Shown here in pieces: positions 55,301 to 64,000 of a stretch of DNA of 64,000 nt. The position numbers and the translations under genes are program-made. Source of the stretch: Emmonsiellopsis sp. PD_33. Its lineage: Eukaryota > Ascomycota > Eurotiomycetes > Onygenales > Ajellomycetaceae. Where the stretch lies: assembly GCA_032988165.1 (NCBI GenBank), contig JANTQF010000033.1, forward strand, positions 62,001-126,000, in the 5' to 3' direction. Under the pieces are notes generated by a model. The model had not been told where the DNA came from. It searched no databases and saw only the letters and a list, made by a program, of their open reading frames with translations. Numbering within the stretch: position 1 is the first letter of the stretch; the number at the start of each line of letters is the position of its first letter.

Positions 55301-57008
55301 CCGGCCGATTCCTGCACAACAGAGCTGAGTTACGGAGTACAGCAAGCACGAAAGGCCGGAATAAATAAAAACATGAGGTCGTCCCCGCAGGAATTCCAGT
55401 GTCAAGGCAATACAAGGGAGACCGCATGAACTCAGTTGATTTCACGTCCCAGTCAAAAGCCGCCCCCAGCCACATGCTCGTCAGGATGAGCTGGCAGGGG
55501 AGGTCTATCACATATCGGAAACATCTGCCTTTGCAAAACACGGGGGTGATGACTTCATAAACTAATTGGGCCACTGGATTGAGTGTTTTCATACACAATG
55601 TTGTTGTGGCTGAATGGCAAAAACCAAGCCCCCGGGCTCCTTACCCATCAACGGCGGAGGAATAACCCAGCGGAGGGGCAGAATCAGAGCTGATGCAATA
55701 TCTTCAATGCGTCGCACGAGCATGCTGGGATCCCAGCATCTGGTCTATTTTCTCTCTCTTCTGGCGGCTGATTGATATGGCCCTCATGGCGCCATCATGC
55801 TTGGAATCACTTGGCAACTTGCTGACGATGTTGCCTTTTTAAACAGCCTGCAATGCTTCGGCGGTCTAACGCCTACTTCCGAAGACGGGGCTCCGTGCAG
55901 ACATTGACGCAGCGGGGAACAAGTTGTTGTTCGGGAATTGCAATCTTGAGAACCAGAATGCCGCGAGTCCAATATCGACATAGATGTACATCAGGGTCTC
56001 TTTTGGATCCAAGTATAGATTCTTCCCTGTGTTCCCATGATGGGTTTGCGGGAACCACCCTGTCGCTGTACTTGGATACAGGACGATTCGATTGCTTTCG
56101 ATATGTAGCCTATGCATAATGTCGAATCAATTGGCTGTTAAACCTTGGACACAGCCACGGCCCGAAAAGACGAACGGGCTTCATATATTATTACCGACCA
56201 GATGACCAGCCGGGATTCGACAAACAGCGCAACCAAGCCGTCTATCAAATTCTCGACATGAATCTGGGCGGCTTTTCGGCCCTACGCCACCGGATAGACT
56301 AACGGCGACTAAATTCATGCAAGATTTATGTTGAAGAAGCAGTTGGTAATTATTTTAGCCCTTGGAGTGGTCAGCTCAGGAAGTTTTGGACCAAGCAGCG
56401 TAAGAAGAAACCCAAAAACCCGTTTCACGATGTTTTATTGGGATTCGGGGGATGATGATATTGAAACAACATCCCGTTTTTTTCATGCGTCGAATGTTCT
56501 ACGTGATCATTTTTCCGGGGTTGGTGGACCACCAAGGAAGCGAAGGTTTGAAATATAGTGGGCAACCTAGCTTCCCCACCATCAGATCAAGCGTCAAGAG
56601 TCTCAAGACGATGAACAACCCTGCCGTTTGTCAGAGATCTACAGCTAACCCCTGTTTAACTTACAGGGTCAAGCCCCCCGTTTACATCTCCACCCACCCC
56701 CTCGCGGAAACATCCCTCATTAACGTACCCACGCATCGGTGTTTCTACTACACAGGGTGAGCAGCAATCACTTTAACCATCCTGACCGTGATAGGTCCAG
56801 CATCACAGAATCGCCAATATTCGAAAAGATCCACTACGGGGATGGGGAAGTTGTTTCCGGATATTTCTATTCCCTCTTGGGAGGCGGGGAGGAGTCCGCC
56901 AGTATTAGTATATAAGAGGGTCACGGTGCCGTCACAAGGTTACCTTTTACCCCCAGAATTCGAGAAACGGAATCGCCATACTATCCCAAATATCTTTTCA
57001 TCGCCAAA
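52311..57008. other. 4.7-kb region without a supported gene
   Basis: The left end is the leader/promoter of the TBC gene. The rest, to the AA9 gene, has only short frames with no motif on either strand (for example 55290-55598 minus, 55866-56117 minus, 56328-56760 plus). I saw no LTR, terminal repeat, tRNA or tandem array. CpG is present, so it is not a mutated repeat of the copia kind. Confidence 0.5.
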
Positions 57009-58203
57009 ATGCTGTTCAAAATATCAGGAGTGTTGCTTCTCTCGGGCATGGCTTCGGCCCATTGTACGATGCAATATGCTCAAATTGATGGTCAGGAGAC
57101 CGAAGGGTAAATGCATTCCATCCCACTTCAAGTTTCCAACGGTGAAGCTAATCAAATCCCGTAGGATTATCCGCCTGCCCCCTAACAATGTGAGGATTCC
57201 TCTATGAAGTCCAAACCTCTTTTCAAAAGCTCGCTTAGCTCACACGCCGTTAGAACCCGATCCAAGATGTAAGCGACGTCAACATGGCGTGCAATATCAA
57301 CGGAAACACTCCTTCTGCCTCCACCGCGGAAATCGCTGGTATGTGATGAAAAACCATTTGTTTGGCCATCAAGCACGCTAACAATAACTTAGCCGGCGGT
57401 TCCCTCACCCTTGAGGTATATATTATCCAAAACATCAATCAAACCAGGGTACATTGGAGCAAAGCTAACTAAGAGAAGTGGCATCACGAAGGCCGGGACT
57501 CAGAGGCAATTGCCGATTCGCACAAGGGGTGAGGAACACTGCTTGTTGACCGTCCCCAGATACATCAGAACCGAGCGCTGACAAAATAATTTGTTGTCTT
57601 TAGCCCGGTCATCACCTACCTGGCTGCAGTCGATTCCGCCGGGTCCGCTACTACCCCCGAAAACCTTGGTTGGTTCAAGATTGCCGAGGTATGCAAATTC
57701 CCACCCTTCCACCGACTCCCATATCCTCCGCATAACGACTCACTGACTCCACCCAGACCGGTCTGGACGGCCAAACCTGGGCGGTTGACACACTGATCGC
57801 GAACAACGGCAAATGGGACGTCTCAATCCCCTCTAGCATCGCGCCCGGCGAATACCTCGTCCGCCAGGAAATTATTGCCCTCCACAGCGCTGGTTCGCCC
57901 GGTGGTGCCCAGTTCTACATTGGCTGCGCGCAAATTAAGGTCACTGGTGGCGGCTCCGCCAGCCCGGAGACAGTGAAGTTCCCCGGTGCTTACCCAGCCG
58001 ATCACCCTGGCATTGTTGTCAACAGTAAGTCTACTGTCTTCATATCCCTTGTCCCGATAGCAGCTAGTTGGATGCGGATGCCAGCTGTTCGATGCTATTT
58101 CTTACATGAAACAAAATGCTGACGCCGAGTAGTCTACGATGGATCTGGAGGCCCATATCCCGCTTCCTACGAGATCCCCGGCCCAGCTGTGTTCTCGGGC
58201 TAA
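57009..58203 (+). CDS. AA9 lytic polysaccharide monooxygenase (formerly GH61)
   Basis: Eight exons: 57009-57106, 57165-57189, 57254-57338, 57393-57415, 57479-57528, 57604-57688, 57757-58024 and 58133-58203, giving 234 aa. The signal peptide MLFKISGVLLLSGMASA is cut before HCTMQYAQIDGQ, leaving His1 as the copper-brace N-terminus. The second copper histidine is in DSHKGPVITYLAAV. The secondary-sphere His and Gln lie in RQEIIALHSAG and GGAQFYIGCAQI, where Tyr is the axial ligand. IIRLPPNN, WHHEGRDS, GWFKIAETGLDGQTW and NGKWDVSIPSSIAPGEY are further family landmarks. It is a secreted copper enzyme that oxidatively cleaves cellulose or related glucans. There is no carbohydrate-binding module; the product ends soon after YDGSGGPYPASYEIPGPAVF. 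Exons 2 and 4 are only 25 and 23 nt. Confidence 0.9.
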
Positions 58204-58889
58204 ATGGACGAAGATGGATTTGGTAAAGGCATAGGGTGGTTTGCATTTCTTGCATATGAGCTGATTGGGTAGGGTTGGTTGGTTTCTTGTATATATTATG
58301 TGTGAGGGGCACCGGCGGTACTAGTATCACTGGTACGGCAGATCGAATAGTTTAGCAATTCATAAGACATATCATCTGCCGCGAGTAGTTCTGCAATATC
58401 AGACCCATATACATCCCTCAGCAGGAGGAGCACATTGAAAAGTTCAAGCCAGGTAGCCATCCGTTTTGGTGAGCCGATCCCTGCCTGTTGCGGCCTGAGA
58501 CGACGGTGTTTGTGCGCTAGTCCTAATTGGGCCTGGCAATGTTGTGAAATTGCCTCATTGGGCTAGAGCACTGCTGAGTCAGCGAACCTTCGCCCCGATC
58601 GGGCCCAAACTGATTTTCGCAGGGCCAGAAGCAGCAAGCGCGGACCGCGACGCCGCGTTGGGAAATAACAAATATCAAACATCAACAAACCTCCGCCGCC
58701 TTCTCCTGACACTCTCCTCCTCATCACATCGCCCAGCCCCCCCCCTCCCATCCCGCCACTCGTTTGCTCCGGGATAGCATGACTGCGTGTCTGTCCTGTT
58801 GACCCCGTCTACCCTTCGACACATTCGTTTCCTGCGACTCTTCGTTTGATCCGCGCAAAAACTCGACCCCCCTTCTCACTCCGGTGAGG
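58204..58889. other. intergenic, promoter of topoisomerase II gene
   Basis: The 3' flank of the AA9 gene and a CT/C-rich leader (58690-58880) before the TOP2 ATG. No separate gene. Confidence 0.5.
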
Positions 58890-61800
58890 ATGGATTCTCC
58901 CATCAGCTCCGTCTTTGAGGACGATGGGGCCAGCTCTGACTTTATGCCAGAAGCCCCCGTACGTGTCACTGCCATCCCCTTCCCCCGTTACGACGACCTG
59001 TTCGTTTCCCTCTGGTGTTGTTCCGACGTGTGTTGTTCAACAGCCCCCACTGACGCCTATGCTTCCAGAAACCAAAGGCAAAAGCCCCCAAGAAAGCTGC
59101 TGTAGCTCCCAAGGCTAAAGCCCCAGCGAAGAAGACCACCAAGGCAGCCGCAAAACCGAAAGCCCCGTCAAAATCTGTTGCCTTGAAGAAGAAGGCAAAG
59201 GCAGATAGCGAGGACGAAATTTCAGATGACAATGGAGGGGATGATTTCGACGACGCCTCTCTGCTCTCAACTACGCCTCCCAATGCCACCAAGAAGGGAA
59301 AGAAGGCTCCGGCAGCCAAAAAAGCCAGCAACCCGCTGACAAGCGTGGAAAATGAATCGTTCGGGATGGACGGCGCATCCGCCCCCAAACAAAAGGAAGG
59401 CAGCGATAAGTACCAGAAAGTAAGCAGCACAGGCAATATACTTGTACATTTAGGTTTAATCATGCTGACTCCGATTTAGCTTACTCAACTAGAACATATC
59501 ATCAAGCGTCCGGATACTTATATTGGATCCATCGAGCGATCCACTAACCCAATGTGGGTATACAATTCGGAAACTGAAGCTATGGAATTCCGGGAAGTGT
59601 CATATGTGCCGGGTCTTTACAAAATATTTGACGAAATTCTTGTCAATGCCGCGGATAACAAACAAAACGACAAGAATATGGACGAGATTAAGGTTACTGT
59701 GAGCCGGGAAACCGGTGAGATCAGTGTTTGGAACAATGGCCGTGGTATCCCCATAGAAATACACTCGGTGCGCTCTCTCTCCCCCTTTTTCCAGTCTACC
59801 CATGAGCTGTGCTAACAATTACTAGAAAGAAAAAGTCTACATCCCTGAGCTGATCTTCGGCCATCTGCTCACTTCTTCCAACTACGACGACGATCAGAAA
59901 AAAGTAACCGGTGGGCGAAACGGATACGGCGCGAAACTTTGCAACATCTTCAGTAAATCATTCACACTTGAGACGGCGGACTCAAGGATAAAGAAGAAGT
60001 ATAAGCAAACCTGGACGGAAAATATGTCCAAGATGGGCAAGCCCAAGATCACGGACCACAAGGGCGAAGATTACACCAAAGTCACCTTCACACCAGACTA
60101 CGAAAAATTCGGGATGGAAGGTATTGACGATGATTTCGAGGCGCTTGTGAAACGGCGAGTTTACGATATGGCGGGCACAGGGAAAATTGCTGTGAAATTG
60201 AATGGGCCCCGGGTTCCTGTCCGCAGCTTCAAAAAATACATGGAAATGTATACGAAGGCCATCAAGAAAGAGCGTGGCGAGGAGGCCGCCTCGGACAAAA
60301 CCGACATCATCGTCGACTCCCCAGATCCGCACTGGGAGGTAGGGTTCGCCGTGTCGGACGGTTCCTTCCAACAAGTGTCTTTCGTGAATTCCATTGCGAC
60401 AACATCGGGTGGAACGCATGTCAACAACGTTGCTGATCAGATATGTACCCGGCTTGCTGAAGCTGTCAAAAAGAAGAACAAGAACGGGGCAATGTTGAAA
60501 CCCGCTCAAATTCGGAATCATATCTTTATTTTCGTCAATGCTCTCATCGTCAATCCAGCCTTTACCTCCCAAACCAAGGAGCAGTTGACAACAAAACCAA
60601 GCCAGTTTGGAAGCAAGTGCGTGTTATCCGAAGATTTCCTCAAAAAGATTCTGAAAACGCAGGTCATGGAGAACATCATGCATTTCGCGGAGAAGAAAGC
60701 GGACCAGATCCTGAAGAAATCGGATGGTAGCCGACGATCTCGTATGAACAACCCCAAATTGACAGATGCCAACAAGGCCGGAACAAAAGACGGTCACCAT
60801 TGTACTCTAATCTTGACAGAAGGAGATTCGGCCAAGGGATTGGCTATGGCTGGTCGAGCAATTGTTGGGCCTGATCTATTCGGAGTATTCCCGCTGCGCG
60901 GAAAGCTTCTCAACGTCAGAGACGCCTCGATTGATCAGATATCAAAAAACGCAGAGATCCAAAATATCAAGAACTTCCTTGGTCTACAGCACAAAAAGGA
61001 ATATACCGATACCAAGGGCCTCCGGTATGGGCATCTCATGATCATGACTGATCAGGATCACGACGGCAGTCATATCAAGGGCTTGTTGATCAACTTTCTT
61101 CAAGTTGCGTTCCCTAGCTTGCTGAAAATACCCCATTTCTTAATCGAGTTTATCACGCCGATCGTCAAAGTGTGGAAGGGTGATATAAAAAAGCCATCTC
61201 ACTCGGAAACCTTTTTTACTCTGCAAGAATACGAGACTTGGAGGGAGATCCATGGGTATGATAAACGGTGGCACAAGAAATACTACAAGGGTTTGGGTAC
61301 CAGTACGACCGAAGACGCCGAGGTTTATTTTCAAGACTTGGATCGCCATCTCAAGGAATTCCACGTTATGCAGGACCACGAAGCCCAACTCATCGATCTC
61401 GCATTTTCCAAAAAGAAGGCAGATGAACGTAAAGAATGGCTGCGCCAATTTAAGCCCGGAACTTTCCTAGACCACACCACCGAGGTGATTACCTATACCG
61501 ATTTTATCAACAAGGAACTAATTCTTTTCAGCATGGCTGACAACATACGATCCATCCCATCTGTTGTTGACGGCCTGAAACCCGGTCAGCGAAAGGTTCT
61601 GTATACATGCTTCAAACGCAACGTTAAAAATGATCTCAAAGTAGTCGAACTTGCTGGTTATGTTCTTGGCATGACCGCGTACCAACACGGAGATACATCA
61701 TTGCAGCAAACCATCGTTGGCCTTGCCCAAACATTCGTTGGGTCAAACAATCTTAACTGCTTGGAGCCAAGCGGTAACTTTGGAAGTCGACTTCAGGGAG

Positions 61801-64000
61801 GCTCTGATTGCGCTAGCGCTCGTTATATCTATACTCGCCTTTCCCCGTTTGCGAGACGAGTATTCCACGCGGCTGACGAGCCGTTGTTGACATGGAACGT
61901 TGACGACGGAAAATCGATTGAGCCAGAAACCTACATTCCTGTTGTTCCCATGATCTTGATCAATGGCGCCGACGGAATCGGGACTGGGTGGAGTACTTCC
62001 ATTCCAAACTACAACCCGGAAGACATTGTTGCGAACTTGAAACGGCTAATGGCTGGAGAGGAACTTGTTCCTATGCAGCCGTGGTTCCGTGGGTTCACCG
62101 GTGAAGTCGTGTCCCTGGGCGGGGATCGCTACAAGTTCAGTGGACGAATCAACCAAACTGGCAACAACGAAGTTGAGATTACCGAACTTCCGATCCGATC
62201 TTGGACACAGGACTTCAAAGACAAGCTTGAGGAGATTATCAAGGCCGAGAAAGTTCCTTCGTTCATCAAGGATTACAAAGATTACAACACCCACACCAAA
62301 GTGCATTTTGTAATTCAACTAGATGAAAAACATGCACAAAAAGCCATCTCCGAAGGTCTGGAGGAGAAGTTCAAACTGACAAAAAGTATCGCCACGTCGA
62401 ATCTAGTCGCTTTTGACCCAGAGGGCAGAATCACAAAGTACAATTCGGTGGAAGATATCCTGAAGGAGTTCTACGCTGTGAGAATCAAGTTCTATGAAAA
62501 ACGAAAGGTATTTATCTCAATGGGCACTATATTTGGCTTGTACTAACAGGACTTAGCAATGGCAACTTTCCGAATTGCAAAAGGAACTTGAGAAAATGAG
62601 CAACCAAGCTCGGTTCATTCAGATGATCATCGATGGAAAACTCATTATTTCGAAGAAGCCCAAGTCTCAGCTTATTCAAGAGCTGAAAGAAAAGGGCTTC
62701 AAAGCTTTCTCAAAGGTTTCTGACGCCAACAAGGAAGGCGAGACAGCGCCCGTTGTCGAGGAGGATGAAAGCGATAGTGAAGATGCAGAACTCGGTTCCG
62801 ACTCTTACGATTATCTACTAGGAGTAAGTGACCTGTCATAAGTTAGGAATACCATTGCTGACCATGACCGAAATAGATGCCCTTGTGGTCTTTAACTAAG
62901 GAGAGAGTTGAAAAACTGCGTCGTCAAATCGGAGACAAAGAAATCGAGGTAGACGAGCTTATCAAGTTAACAAAGGAAGATATCTGGATGAAGGACCTTA
63001 ATGACTTCCTTGCAGAGTGGAGATTCCAGCTCGAAGATGAGGGACGCCGCCAAACCAAGAGTACCAAAACTGCCCGCCGAGTGTCCGGGAAACTCAAGAC
63101 CGCTATCAAGGGTCCTGTCAGGAAGCGCAAAGCCGGTGGCGACGATGATGACAGCGATTTTGATCTTCCAAAGCCCAAGAAAGCAGCCAAATCGGCCACC
63201 GTTAACCGCGTTAAACCTCAGGCAGGCCTCCTTGACTATCTGAGCAAGGCTCCGCCGAAAGCTAAACCCAAGCCACGGGGTATGGATGGTGCGAGCGATT
63301 CGGATGACTTTGAGCCAGAAGTCCTCCCGACGAAGAAGCCCAGGGCTGCTGCTTCCAAACCGGCCAAACCGTCTGTGCTCGACGGACTCAGCGATTTTGA
63401 TGAATTCGAGGCTCCCCCCTTGCCATCAAAGCAGTCGAAAACCGCTCCCCCAAAACCCGCTGAGCCTGAGCCCATGGACATTGACGGAGGAAGTGAATCC
63501 GATATAGAAGAAGTTGTGCCGGCGAAAAAGCCCAGAGCTGCCCCGTCTAAACCGGCCAAGCCTGTTGATGATTCCGAGAGCGATTTTGACATTGAAAAAC
63601 CTGCAGCTATCCCGACGAAGCAGGCTAAAAAGGCCGCGCCTGCCCCTAAAAAGGTGCCAGTGAAGGGCGACGACGATTCAGACGTCGAGGTTGTGTCGAG
63701 ACCTGCCCAACGCCAGGCCAGAGCAAATAGGAAACCCATCACGTATGGCCATTCGAGCGCCTCCGACAGCGATAATGGTGACGACCTACTGGGTGATGTT
63801 AGCCAGATGGTTAAGGGAATCGGTGGAGCGGGTGCAGACCCAACGTCTGAGTCCCGGACGCTCTTTTCGGAGCTTTCGCGCCCTGGCACCAGCAGCGGCG
63901 CAAAACCAACGTCTAAAGCCCAGAAAGTGGCAAATGACTTTGACCCGGATGAAACAGACTACTCCAAGCTGATTCCGTCCAACACACCCAGGAGATCGCT
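58890..64000 (+). CDS. top2: DNA topoisomerase II, 3' partial
   Basis: Exons 58890-58958, 59069-59419, 59480-59767, 59826-62507, 62557-62823 and 62877-64000 (continues past the window). The first 140 residues are Lys/Ala-rich and acidic. The GHKL ATPase has LTQLEHIIKRPDTYIGSIE, EILVNAADNK, VWNNGRGIPI and TGGRNGYGAKLCNIFSKSF. The TOPRIM domain has LILTEGDSAKGLAMAGRAIV, PLRGKLLNVRDA and MTDQDHDGSHIKGL. The catalytic tyrosine lies in DCASARYIYTRLSPFARRVF. After the breakage-reunion and coiled-coil regions (ERVEKLRRQIGDKEIEVDEL) comes a long disordered tail of alternating acidic Ser-Asp boxes and KKPRAA-type basic patches, as in eukaryotic enzymes. It makes ATP-dependent double-strand passages needed for chromosome segregation. 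All five introns keep the frame. The stop codon is outside the window. Confidence 0.96.

Noticed and set aside
55866..56117. 83-codon minus frame with hydrophobic stretches
   Set aside because: No start context, splice continuation or domain; not enough support to list as a gene.
1..64000. CRISPR arrays, operons, ribosome binding sites
   Set aside because: The window is eukaryotic; no spaced direct-repeat array was seen.

Overview
This window comes from the nuclear genome of a filamentous ascomycete. The genes carry many short GT-AG introns (mostly 45-90 bp), and the families are typical of Pezizomycotina: a Zn2Cys6 regulator, an AA9 lytic polysaccharide monooxygenase, a GH92 mannosidase, DHA1-like MFS transporters and a highly-reducing-PKS-type fragment. 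Gene content and intron style look like Eurotiales, but that is inference; no species is named. I rebuilt multi-exon genes by hand from splice sites, reading frame and family knowledge, and checked that each joined CDS is a multiple of three.

Layout. 1-12 kb is mostly housekeeping: a PCI-domain (Thp1/PCID2-type) protein cut by the left edge, a TM9SF/EMP70 nonaspanin, an unrecognised Pro/Gly-rich protein, neuronal calcium sensor 1, a DUF6914-like protein and a DUF2306 membrane protein. 12-15.9 kb has no convincing gene; it holds a diverged direct duplication, a 180-bp-class tandem repeat and a possible broken gene. 15.9-23.1 kb has Mediator subunit 4, two divergent MFS transporters and a tRNA-Ser(AGA). 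23.3-28.7 kb is a full-length but dead Ty1/copia retrotransposon with two 302-bp LTRs, a 5-bp target duplication, a half-tRNA-iMet-type primer site and no CpG dinucleotide inside. It inserted about 170 bp past the tRNA and 12 bp past the stop of an F-box gene.

28.7-38 kb holds the F-box gene, a long-chain acyl-CoA synthetase, a Harbinger/Tourist-like MITE, an arylsulfotransferase-family membrane protein and a second DUF2306 protein. 38.2-47.6 kb is more accessory: a second inverted-repeat element, a Zn2Cys6/Fungal_trans_2-like regulator, a GH92 alpha-mannosidase and a short PKS-like gene keeping only pseudo-KR, KR and an ACP-like tail. 47.6-64 kb holds a TBC RabGAP, a 4.7-kb gene-poor stretch, an AA9 monooxygenase with eight exons, and DNA topoisomerase II running off the right edge.

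The genes do not form one pathway. The strongest unusual items are the PKS relic whose KR motifs look intact while its carrier domain lacks the phosphopantetheine serine, the CpG-free retrotransposon with reciprocal transition patterns between its LTRs, two non-autonomous inverted-repeat elements sitting in promoters, and a zinc cluster with an extra residue exactly at its intron junction.
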